Source: an uncultured Oribacterium sp.
Lineage (GTDB): Bacteria > Bacillota > Clostridia > Lachnospirales > Lachnospiraceae
Length of the DNA stretch: 22,065 bases
Assembly: GCA_900770445.1 (NCBI GenBank)
Contig: CAAGKO010000095.1
Span: 1 to 22,065, forward strand
Reading direction: 5' to 3'
Translations under genes and position numbers: made by a program
Notes under the pieces: model-generated
Databases searched by the model: none
The model's input: the letters and a program-made list of their open reading frames with translations, nothing else
What the model was told of the DNA's origin: nothing
Shown: positions 15,355 to 22,065 of the stretch, piece by piece
Layout: every line of letters starts with the position of its first letter
Position numbering within the stretch: position 1 is the first letter of the stretch

Positions 15355-17394
15355 TCACAGCTCTTCGACTGCCTTCGTGAAGATCTCGCCGGCGGCGCGG
15401 GCGAGCTGGCTAATGTCGTGGATCCGGACCTGATGATGGCCATACATGAGGCTGAGGTTCCCGAGATTTTCTGTGCGTCCCAGGAAAAGTCCGTACACGA
15501 GGATGCCCTGTGCACGCATCTCCGCGATGGCGTCGGCGGCATCGTCGACTGCCGGACGGCCTTCGTAGGCCGCGCCGAATGGGTACTTCTCACAAGCAGA
15601 AAGGCGCGTTGAATCATCCGGGCTCGCATCGGTCAGGACGATCAGGATGTGTTTTCGGTCACCGGGGCTCCCGCCGGCAGCCATGCCGGGTTTCAGTGCA
15701 GACGGCCCGCCAGCACCGGGCATGCTGTGATTTCGCACACCTGAATGCTTCGCTGACATAGTGACTTTCTGTCCTTCCAGGCGTCTACCACCTTCCGGCA
15801 TGCCCGTGCTTCGTGCTTCAGCAGCGAAGTTTCGCAGGCTTCCGTGCAGGAGCTCCTCCGCGGCGAGGCGCAGGCCGAGGCCGTCGCGGTTCCAGCCGGC
15901 AGCGTAGAAATGAAAGAGATGCGCGCAGTCCCGCTCGGAGAAGTCCTTCATCTTCTCGAGGACGGTGTAGCCGCGGAGCGAGCGGAAATTCCAGACGGCG
16001 ACGGGCACGTGGCAGTTTTTCAGCGCTTCCGCGAGGATCCAGGCCTCGGCGGCGAGCTGCTCCTGCATCTGCATGCGGGAGGCGCTGGCGTCGAGCAGCA
16101 GCGTCACATCGAGCGGCATCTCCCGCTCCGGGCGCTGCTTTTCGAAGACATCCGGGTCATGCACGATCGGCATGCGCCAGGCGCGCACCGGGTCGAGGCG
16201 GCCCATCGGGGCATGCACCGCGACATTCTCCCGAAGATCCGACAGCGTGAGCTCGAGGCGCGCCGAAAGGCGTCGCACGAGCGAGCGCGCAAGCTCTCCC
16301 TCCGACGCGAAGAAGCGCCGATTCGCCAGCGCCTGCTGCGCACTGTCCTGCCGCACCTTCGCCGTTTCCGAGTCGAAAAAGCCGCCGCGCGACGCTGCCA
16401 CGTCTGTCCGGGTGCCTGTCCCCGAAGCTTTTCCTGCCCCATCTTCCGTTCTCTGATTTGTCCGGGTGATGTCGTTCATCTGTGCACCAGATTTCTCGCG
16501 CAACCATGTCTGATCACGCGACGAACCCGTGTCGAACTTCCCATCCGTCACATATACATGGCAGCCGCGGTGCCCGCCGACGCAGAGCCGCGCTTCGAGC
16601 TGCTGCAGCTCCTCGTCCGTATACAGCGAGCGTCCGAAGCAGGCCGTGATGTAAGCGCGCTCACCCGTCGCCCCCGCGCCGCCGTGCTTGGCATCCGACG
16701 CCACCGGCGTCCCGACGGAGGCATTGGCCGTGTACGTGTTTTTCATCATCAGCGTATCGGTGTGCTGGTGCTCGGTCCTGAAAACGTGCTGCAGGATCCA
16801 GGCCTCCACCGTGTTCAGGCGAATGTGCACGGGCTTCACTTCCGCCTCTCCGCGGTAGGCGAAGAAGCGCGTGAGGATCGCGCGAAGGGTGGCGGCCACC
16901 TCGTCCGAGCTGAGGTCCGGATCGAGCTCGAGGGCGGCGGCGAGGGCCCTGCGGTCGGGCGCGTACATCCGCGTTTTTCGGCCGAGCACGCGGCTCCAGC
17001 GGATCGTCTGCTGGTCGAGGAGGCGCTTGTTTTCCGCCATCCACTGCTGGCGATTGAGATCCTGAAGGCGCGCGAAATACGCCTCGGCATGCTGCGCACG
17101 AAGCGTCTCGAGTGCGGGACGGGACGGCAGCTCACGCGCATAGACGTAGGACTCGATGCCGAGCCAGAGGGTATCGCTGAGGATCGCCGCACGCCGGCTC
17201 CGGGACACCTCCTCGAGCAGCGCCTCCGTCGGGCGGCCGAGCCACTTATGCGCGAGCCCGATGACGAGGTTCATGTAGAGGTCCGCGCTGCCATCCTCCG
17301 TAAACGACAGAAAATCCGGCGTGAAGGCATAGTCTCCCGCTGCCGTCCACACCAGATTTTCCGCTCTTTTCCGCTCGTCTTCTGTTCCAGCCAT
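15355..17394 (-). CDS. VWA-domain protein, partner of MoxR ATPase (NorD/CobT-like)
   Basis: 679 aa, no signal peptide. The N-terminal ~240 residues are helical and unassigned. A low-complexity linker (about 240-345) is rich in Gly, Thr and Arg. The C-terminal von Willebrand A domain (about 428-679) has a complete-looking metal site: LLLDASASRM (Asp435, Ser437, Ser439) and LTDASPDD (Asp589). Between these strands is an unusual insertion of about 60 residues rich in Gly, Ser and Pro. The gene starts at ATG 17394-17392 behind GAGGTGAGG and lies 136 nt after the MoxR-type gene. MoxR/VWA pairs, such as NorQ-NorD and CbbQ-CbbO, act as chaperones that insert cofactors or remodel target proteins. No nor, cbb or cob gene is seen here, so the client is unknown. 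Codon use is much GC-richer than in the Zorya-like operon, giving long antisense open frames. Confidence 0.83.
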   Translation of the reverse strand: MAGTEDERKRAENLVWTAAGDYAFTPDFLSFTEDGSADLYMNLVIGLAHKWLGRPTEALLEEVSRSRRAAILSDTLWLGIESYVYARELPSRPALETLRAQHAEAYFARLQDLNRQQWMAENKRLLDQQTIRWSRVLGRKTRMYAPDRRALAAALELDPDLSSDEVAATLRAILTRFFAYRGEAEVKPVHIRLNTVEAWILQHVFRTEHQHTDTLMMKNTYTANASVGTPVASDAKHGGAGATGERAYITACFGRSLYTDEELQQLEARLCVGGHRGCHVYVTDGKFDTGSSRDQTWLREKSGAQMNDITRTNQRTEDGAGKASGTGTRTDVAASRGGFFDSETAKVRQDSAQQALANRRFFASEGELARSLVRRLSARLELTLSDLRENVAVHAPMGRLDPVRAWRMPIVHDPDVFEKQRPEREMPLDVTLLLDASASRMQMQEQLAAEAWILAEALKNCHVPVAVWNFRSLRGYTVLEKMKDFSERDCAHLFHFYAAGWNRDGLGLRLAAEELLHGSLRNFAAEARSTGMPEGGRRLEGQKVTMSAKHSGVRNHSMPGAGGPSALKPGMAAGGSPGDRKHILIVLTDASPDDSTRLSACEKYPFGAAYEGRPAVDDAADAIAEMRAQGILVYGLFLGRTENLGNLSLMYGHHQVRIHDISQLARAAGEIFTKAVEEL

Positions 17395-17530
17395 ACCTCA
17401 CCTCAGAAAGCTTCGATACCTGATTTTGCCGAGCGCACCGATCGTAGCTTTCTGGTTCAATGCAGTCGCCCTCAAGCCTTCACTGGCACCGCATACACAT
17501 TCTCACCGAAGGGGCGCTTCTGGCATCCAC

Positions 17531-18460
17531 TTAGTCAAACACCTCTCTCCCGCCGCGATCCGGGATCCGTGCGGTGATCACGTCGCGGATCAGCTGCTGC
17601 TCATGCGGGTCGAAGCACTTGTTGATGATGCCCATGTCGAGGGCCGTGCGGATCGAGATGCCGAGCTGCATGAGGCCGATCGCATCCTGCAGGCCGCGCA
17701 GGTCCACGGCCCGCTCCGAGATTTCCGCGTGCTCCGCCTTGTCATTGAGCTCATAGAAGAGCTTCACGAACTGGTCACGCCAGCTCTTCCGGATCGTCGG
17801 GAAGCGCCCCTCGAGCACACGGCAGAGATTCTCCTCCGAGATGATCGGCATCGCGATGACGAGAAAACGCGACGCCAGCGCCTCATTGAGCTCGCGCGTG
17901 CCCTCGTAGCCGTAGTTCATCGTCGCGATGAAACGTGTCGCCGGATGCAGCTGCAGTCGCTCATAGCCCGGCACATCGATGACGCGCCGGTGATCCAGCA
18001 CACTGTGCAGCACCGCCAGCGCCTCGTTCTTCGCCATGTTGATCTCATCGAGCACCGCGAAGCCGCCGTATTTACCCGCGAGATAGACCGGCCCCGGTTT
18101 GAACACGACCCGACTTCCATCGAAGCTATCCGCCCCGATCATCGACGCCGCATCCATCCCGACATGGAAGGAGACATCCCACACCGGACGCTCAAACAGC
18201 GCCGCCAGATTCTCGCAGAGGATGTTCTTGCCCGTCGCCTTCGGCCCCGACAGCAGCAGATTCCGCCCGCTGAGAAGCGCCGCGATCGCCGCCTCCCAGA
18301 TTTCTCGCCCGTAGTACGGACACTCCGGCGTCGGGATCCTCGCCACCAGCTCCTGCGTTAATCCGGATGCATCGGAAGCATACGCCTGCGCCTGATTCAG
18401 AAGATCCGAATCCACGCCATCCTTCTGAAGTAATTGAATTAAATTCGCTTTCACTTTCAT
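17531..18460 (-). CDS. MoxR-family AAA+ ATPase (CbbQ/NorQ-like)
   Basis: 309 aa. The sequence has Walker A GPKATGKN (72-79), Walker B FAVLDEINMA (Asp138-Glu139), sensor 1 FIATMNYGYEGTRELN and an arginine-finger-like ALASRFLVIAMP, the order found in MoxR ATPases. The last Walker A residue is Asn79 where Ser/Thr normally binds magnesium; I recall GKN-type variants in this Bacillota subfamily, but activity should not be taken for granted. It is the likely motor partner of the VWA protein encoded next. The start ATG 18460-18458 has a modest GGGAG site. A 234-bp region with a TTGACA box and repeated TAGGCA motifs lies upstream. Confidence 0.88.
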   Translation of the reverse strand: MKVKANLIQLLQKDGVDSDLLNQAQAYASDASGLTQELVARIPTPECPYYGREIWEAAIAALLSGRNLLLSGPKATGKNILCENLAALFERPVWDVSFHVGMDAASMIGADSFDGSRVVFKPGPVYLAGKYGGFAVLDEINMAKNEALAVLHSVLDHRRVIDVPGYERLQLHPATRFIATMNYGYEGTRELNEALASRFLVIAMPIISEENLCRVLEGRFPTIRKSWRDQFVKLFYELNDKAEHAEISERAVDLRGLQDAIGLMQLGISIRTALDMGIINKCFDPHEQQLIRDVITARIPDRGGREVFD

Positions 18461-18514
18461 ATTTACATCTGCTCCCGCCTAAAAGGAGTCGCTGAGGCTC
18501 TGCGAAATGAACTG

Positions 18515-18676
18515 TAGGCATGTTGCGGACTGAAATACCTTATTGTGCCTGCTATTATAGATATTTTTATAGGCATGGTAATGTCAAAACCGGTGCAACA
18601 TGTCTACGTTGTGCCCCGAAAAGCGCTCATTTCCGTAGGCACATTTCAGTTTTAAAGCGCTTACCGTGCCTGCTAT
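18515..18676. promoter_or_regulatory. Regulatory region with repeated TAGGCA / GTGCCTGCTAT motifs upstream of moxR-like gene
   Basis: TAGGCATG occurs at 18515 and 18570 and TAGGCAC at 18636. GTGCCTGCTAT occurs at 18545 and 18666. AAAGCGCT occurs at 18620 and 18654. AGGCACATTTCAGT (18637-18650) is the inverse of ACTGAAAT...GTGCCT (18529-18550, with 8 extra bases). On the minus strand TTGACA (18587-18582) and TATAAT (18559-18554) are present but 22 bp apart, longer than usual. Confidence 0.4.
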
Positions 18677-18694
18677 CGGAATTTTCAGTAATCG

Positions 18695-19696
18695 CTACTC
18701 GTAATCGAAGTTCAGAAACATAGGTTTGATCTCGACGACTTCGTCATACTCCTTCTGCGAGACGGTGACGCTCGAGTTCAGGGCCTGCAGGTCCTTCTTC
18801 ACGAGATTGAGGGCGTCCGCCGGGGTTTCGGCGCGGCCCTCGCGGATCACGCGGATCATGCGATCAAGCACGACCGGATGCGCATAGCGGGCCGGCACGT
18901 CGAGGTCTTCACCGACCAGCGCGCGCTCCATCTGTGCGACGGCAGAAGCATTGGCCTCGCGCACCTTCCGCACGTTGTTCTGCGCGTTCGGCAGCACACG
19001 CGATGCGGCGAGCAGAAAGATGATTGCGAAGCCGAAGAACACGACGTAGATCGCGGTCGTGCCGCCCTGGAGGAGTCGGACAATGCCGAGGACCGTCGCG
19101 CAGATGGCCATGATGAGCACGACGAGGGCCACCCATTTCGCGCTCGGATTCACGCGCTGGACGATGCGGAGCTGCTTCGCAGACGCAGCGAGCTGCCGGT
19201 ACAGTGCCGGCTGCTTCTCGAGCGTCGCCTTCTCCGCCTCGAGCTTTTCCATCGTCGCTTCTGCGGCCGGCGTGAGGTGCTCGGCGTAACGCCGCTTCTC
19301 TTCCTCCTCCGCGGCACGCAGCTTCTGTTCAGCTTCACGGCTGTGCGTCGGGAGCGACAGACAGCGCTTCGCGACCTCCTCGAGGAGCGTGTCCGCGATC
19401 GGCTCGGCCTGCACGGCGCAGCGGATCTGATGCCCGCTCTTCAGCTCCACGACGATGTAGGCCATACTGCCGAAGATGCCCTTACCGGTGAAGCCGCCCT
19501 TCGACATCGCGACCTGCTTGAAGATACGGTTCATGTCCGTGAAGAGGACGTAGCGGCTCCGGTCCAGCATCATCGAGGACAGGAACACGGCCCGATCGCT
19601 GACGCCGAGACGCCCGATCTTCACCATGTGCTTCTTTTCGTTCTTCAGTTCCTCCGGAGACAGGTCCGTGGCCACGGCTGATAAAAACATTCCCAT
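18695..19696 (-). CDS. Two-TM protein of unknown function
   Basis: 333 aa; not recognised. There is no signal peptide. Residues 1-110 are a beta-rich soluble domain, with strands such as RYVLFTDMNRIF and AYIVVELKSGHQIRCAV that recall a PH-like fold. Residues about 115-180 are charged Glu/Lys/Arg-rich coiled coil. Two membrane helices follow at about 190-212 and 217-236, joined by a short loop, then a ~95-residue cytoplasmic tail. The gene starts at ATG 19696-19694 with AAAGGA upstream, follows the cstA terminator hairpin, and precedes the moxR-vwa pair in the same direction, 234 bp apart. The shared GC-rich character suggests, but does not prove, that these three belong together. Confidence 0.75.
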   Translation of the reverse strand: MGMFLSAVATDLSPEELKNEKKHMVKIGRLGVSDRAVFLSSMMLDRSRYVLFTDMNRIFKQVAMSKGGFTGKGIFGSMAYIVVELKSGHQIRCAVQAEPIADTLLEEVAKRCLSLPTHSREAEQKLRAAEEEEKRRYAEHLTPAAEATMEKLEAEKATLEKQPALYRQLAASAKQLRIVQRVNPSAKWVALVVLIMAICATVLGIVRLLQGGTTAIYVVFFGFAIIFLLAASRVLPNAQNNVRKVREANASAVAQMERALVGEDLDVPARYAHPVVLDRMIRVIREGRAETPADALNLVKKDLQALNSSVTVSQKEYDEVVEIKPMFLNFDYE

Positions 19697-19724
19697 AATT
19701 TCGTCGATCCTTTGCTGTAAATTT

Positions 19725-19758
19725 CGAAAGGCGGAAGTGCCACCACCTCCGCCTTTCG
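19725..19758 (-). terminator. Terminator-like hairpin after cstA
   Basis: Perfect 11-bp arms CGAAAGGCGGA (19725-19735) and TCCGCCTTTCG (19748-19758) have a 12-nt loop. They lie 25 nt downstream of the cstA stop on the minus strand and are followed there by only a weak AAATTT tail. Probably terminates or attenuates between cstA and the next gene. Confidence 0.65.
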
Positions 19759-19782
19759 CATGATGATTATTCAGTTATAAGT

Positions 19783-21264
19783 TCAGGCCTTCGCAGGCTT
19801 CTTCGTAGCCTTCAGGAAGAGACCGAGGAAGAGAATGGCGACGATGATGCCGATCGGATAAGCGACCATGGTGTTGTAAATCGTCGCGCCCTCTGCGGTC
19901 TTCTGGTTCACGAAGCCGCCGAGGCACTCCGGTGCAAGGATGAAGTAGGTCGCGCTGACGGCGCTCATGAAGGTCGCCGGTACAGCGGTGATCCAGTAGT
20001 TCTTCTTCTCACGGAAGAGGTACATCGATGCGGCCCAGAGGACGATCATCGCGAGGGTCTGGTTGGTCCAGCTGAAGTAACGCCATACGATGGTGTAGTC
20101 GAGCTGGGAAATGATGGCACCGGCGCCGAGTACCGGGATGGTCAGTGCCAGTCTCGTCTTCCAGTTCTTCATGTCGAGGCCGGCCCAGTCGGCGATGGTC
20201 AGACGTGCGGAACGGAAGGCGGTATCACCAGAGGTGATCGGGCAGGCGATAACGCCGAGCATCGCGAGTGCGACACCGACGGAACCCATGGTCTTGATGC
20301 AGACGTCGTAAACGGCGGCAGACTGACCACCTGCGAGGCTCTCCTGCAGTCCGGTCGAAAGTCCACCGGTCTTCTCATAGATCGCGCAGCCGGCAGCGGC
20401 CCAGACGAGGGCGATGATGCCTTCACCGACCATCGCGCCGTAGAATACGAAGTGGCCCTGCTTCTCGCTCTTCAGGCAACGTGCCATCAGCGGGGACTGG
20501 GTGGAATGGAATCCGGAAATCGCGCCGCAGGCGACGGTGATGAACATGAAGGACCAGATCGGGGTTCCCTTCGGGTGCATGTTGTAGAAGTTCGTCCAGA
20601 TCTCAGGGATCGTGTAGGCCGGATTCGTCATGATGCCGAAGATAACACCGACGGCCATCGCGATCAGGCAGATACCGAAGATCGGGTAGATACGTCCGAT
20701 GATGGCATCGATCGAGATGAACGTGGCGATGAAGTAGTACAGCAGGATGATGGCGAGCCAGAAGGAACCGTTCGCCAGCAGTCCGGTGCCGGTGCCTGCC
20801 GGATCGATCATCTTAACGATCAGGCTGGCCGGGCCCTTCGCAAATACGGTACCGACCATGATGAGGAGAACGACCGAGAATACACGCATGACGTTCTTCA
20901 TCACGCCGCCGAGATACGTACCGGTGACCTCCGAGATGGAGCCACCGTTGTTTCGCTCGGAAAGCATACCGGAGAAGTAATCATGGACACCACCGGCGAA
21001 GATGGTACCACAGGTGATCCACAGGAAAACGACCGGGCCCCAGAGTGCACCCTGCAGGGCACCGAAGATCGGGCCGAGGCCGGCGATGTTCAGAAGCTGA
21101 ACCAGGAACAGCTTCCACTGTGGCATGACGACGTAATCGACGCCATCATTGATTCTGACGGCCGGTGTTTCACGGTCATCCGGTCCGAAGGTGCTGTCGA
21201 CGAGTTTACCATAGGTAAAATAGCCGGCGACGAGCGCGATCAGACATAAGAAAAAGCTAATCAT
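19783..21264 (-). CDS. cstA: CstA family carbon starvation protein / pyruvate or peptide transporter (short form)
   Basis: 493 aa with about 12-14 hydrophobic helices. Family hallmarks are the NIAGLGPIFGALQGALWGP segment near residues 59-77, GGVHDYFSGMLSERNNG, GAISGFHSTQSPLMARCL and SGDTAFRSARLTIADW. E. coli CstA and BtsT are about 700 aa; this is the shorter Bacillota form that lacks the extra C-terminal part. CstA-type proteins import pyruvate and possibly peptides when carbon is scarce. The start ATG 21264-21262 follows a strong AAGGAGGC. It is monocistronic by appearance: a promoter-like region lies upstream and a hairpin downstream. Confidence 0.93.
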   Translation of the reverse strand: MISFFLCLIALVAGYFTYGKLVDSTFGPDDRETPAVRINDGVDYVVMPQWKLFLVQLLNIAGLGPIFGALQGALWGPVVFLWITCGTIFAGGVHDYFSGMLSERNNGGSISEVTGTYLGGVMKNVMRVFSVVLLIMVGTVFAKGPASLIVKMIDPAGTGTGLLANGSFWLAIILLYYFIATFISIDAIIGRIYPIFGICLIAMAVGVIFGIMTNPAYTIPEIWTNFYNMHPKGTPIWSFMFITVACGAISGFHSTQSPLMARCLKSEKQGHFVFYGAMVGEGIIALVWAAAGCAIYEKTGGLSTGLQESLAGGQSAAVYDVCIKTMGSVGVALAMLGVIACPITSGDTAFRSARLTIADWAGLDMKNWKTRLALTIPVLGAGAIISQLDYTIVWRYFSWTNQTLAMIVLWAASMYLFREKKNYWITAVPATFMSAVSATYFILAPECLGGFVNQKTAEGATIYNTMVAYPIGIIVAILFLGLFLKATKKPAKA

Positions 21265-21348
21265 ACAAGCCTCCTTCGCGCAGTGAACATACTAAGGCCA
21301 TACGGAATTGCATGGACATATCCCCCTCCACTGCTATTATTAATTTCC

Positions 21349-21377
21349 ATCTTAGCCTTATGAAATTTAATATTCAA
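21349..21377 (-). promoter_or_regulatory. Candidate cstA promoter
   Basis: On the minus strand, -35 TTGAAT (21377-21372) and -10 TAAGAT (21354-21349) are separated by exactly 17 bp. This leaves a 5' leader of about 80 nt before the cstA start. Each box matches consensus at four of six bases. Confidence 0.45.
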
Positions 21378-21522
21378 GCGTTTTTCGGAAATTAATTTTC
21401 AAAGATTTGTATAATCCAAAATTTTCATGCAGATTGTACGAAAATATTTTTTCATTTTTGAGCAGAAATCATCTTGAATTCTGACGGAGGCGTGATTCGA
21501 TAGAAATACGTAAATAAATAGA

Positions 21523-21564
21523 AATCCGGAAGGATTCCCAAAGCCTGCGGATCCCTTCCGGATT
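21523..21564 (-). terminator. Terminator of the cell-wall-binding repeat gene
   Basis: Perfect 11-bp arms AATCCGGAAGG (21523-21533) and CCTTCCGGATT (21554-21564), with partial further pairing inside. On the minus strand the hairpin is followed by TTTCTATTTATTT. It lies 55 nt after the stop of the gene ending at 21619. Confidence 0.8.
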
Positions 21565-21618
21565 ATTCTATAGTTCGTACACGCGCCAAGCCCACGGAGG
21601 TTCGGCTTGAAGCTCGTT

Positions 21619-22065
21619 TTACTGCTTGTTTCTTCCGTCCCAGACACCGTTTTTCTCTACATAGTATCCGTCTGGTGTTCTTTGTCCGGCATACATCATG
21701 CCTCTCTTTCCATCGGAAACCGGATTAAAATAGTACCATGCTCCATTGAGAAGCACCCAGCCGGTCCGCATGCCGTGTTCCAGATCCATATAGAACCAGC
21801 CGCCGTAATCCTCGTCTCTTAACCAGCCTGTCTTGGCATAACCCGCTTCATCAAAGGCCCACCAATTTCCGTTGATAAGCTCCCAGCTATGTGAAATACC
21901 ACCAGATTCACGCACGCTTCCCTTCGGGTAGGTATTATCTGCAAAGCGTAACCACCAGCCATGCTCATCCAGCATCCAATGGCTCTTTCCGTCATTGGCA
22001 AAGCTGTTTGTTTCTCCTGTGATAATTCCTGCCGTACTGTCGATCGTTCCTTTGACCGAATCCTG
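21619..22065 (-). CDS. Cell-wall-binding repeat protein (choline-binding type), C-terminal part
   Basis: 148 codons are visible, ending at TAA 21621-21619; the frame is open to the right edge, so the N-terminus lies outside. An internal ATG at 21975 is not a real start because coding continues upstream (KSHWMLDEHG). The sequence is a string of ~20-residue aromatic/Gly repeats typical of Cell_wall_binding (CW_binding) modules: HSWELINGNWWAFDEAGYA, then TGWLRDEDYGGWFYMDLEHG, then TGWVLLNGAWYYFNP, then a diverged TPDGYYVEKNGVWDG. Such modules hold secreted enzymes or adhesins to teichoic acid choline or similar wall polymers. The catalytic or functional domain is beyond the window, so the product's activity cannot be stated. 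Confidence 0.85.
   Translation of the reverse strand, partial: QDSVKGTIDSTAGIITGETNSFANDGKSHWMLDEHGWWLRFADNTYPKGSVRESGGISHSWELINGNWWAFDEAGYAKTGWLRDEDYGGWFYMDLEHGMRTGWVLLNGAWYYFNPVSDGKRGMMYAGQRTPDGYYVEKNGVWDGRNKQ

Larger units (their letters stand above)
21265..21618. other. Intergenic region upstream of cstA
   Basis: This 354-bp AT-rich gap holds the cstA promoter candidate and, at its far end, the terminator of the cell-wall-binding gene. I find no credible gene in it, and no riboswitch that I recognise. Confidence 0.6.

Noticed and set aside
15844..17577. 577-codon open frame on the plus strand, and similar plus-strand frames opposite the MoxR gene and cstA
   Set aside because: GC-rich codon use on the minus strand suppresses stop codons opposite it. 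The translations are Arg/His/Leu-rich and domain-free, while the minus strand encodes clear VWA, AAA+ and transporter motifs.
15355..18460. Naming the MoxR/VWA pair norQ-norD or cobS-cobT
   Set aside because: No nitric oxide reductase, Rubisco or cobalamin genes are in the window and the VWA protein has unusual insertions; only the general family is supported.
18554..18587. Standard sigma-A promoter TTGACA/TATAAT for the MoxR-type gene
   Set aside because: The two good boxes are 22 bp apart, outside the usual 16-19 bp; kept only as part of the regulatory region.

Overview
The window looks like a chromosomal fragment of a Gram-positive Bacillota bacterium (Clostridia/Lachnospiraceae- or Erysipelotrichia-like), probably a metagenome contig. 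Reasons: strong AAGGAGG-type ribosome binding sites, a choline-binding-type cell-wall repeat protein, the short form of CstA, a CyuA/D-aminoacylase pair, and intrinsic terminators. I cannot fix the genus. Bases 1-31 are not biological: they match the Illumina TruSeq read-2 adapter, so the left end is an artefact and truncates the first gene.

Region 1 (32-7832, all minus strand) is one operon and the most interesting part. In transcription order it encodes a ZorA-like MotA/ExbB-family stator protein with a long coiled-coil tail (split by a -1 frame change at a T6 run), a ZorB-like MotB/OmpA-domain protein, a 399-aa protein resembling ZorC (EH-signature type), a 558-aa UvrD-family helicase, and an AddA/RecB-type helicase cut off by the contig end. 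This is a Zorya-like anti-phage system in which the usual SNF2-type ZorD appears to be replaced by two superfamily 1 helicases.

Region 2 (7833-10290) continues the defence/accessory character. It holds an intergenic region with regularly spaced TAAAAGTGTGA repeats, an AAA ATPase with a DUF4143/PD-(D/E)XK C-terminus (+), and a HicA-HicB toxin-antitoxin pair (-) with a palindromic operator.

Region 3 (10291-11465) has an unexplained stretch rich in inverted repeats, a possible very small ORF, and a secreted chagasin-like (I42) protease inhibitor (+) with a strong terminator.

Region 4 (11630-15324) is catabolic: a CyuA/UPF0597-family protein and an N-acyl-D-amino-acid deacylase (both -), next to a divergent LysR-type regulator that has lost its DNA-binding domain.

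Region 5 (15355-19696, -), visibly GC-richer, encodes a VWA-domain protein, a MoxR-type AAA ATPase and a two-TM protein of unknown function. Region 6 (19783-22065, -) has the CstA carbon-starvation transporter and the C-terminal part of a cell-wall-binding repeat protein that runs off the right end.

No rRNA, tRNA, CRISPR array or intact insertion sequence was recognised. All family assignments are from reading motifs; no database search was run.
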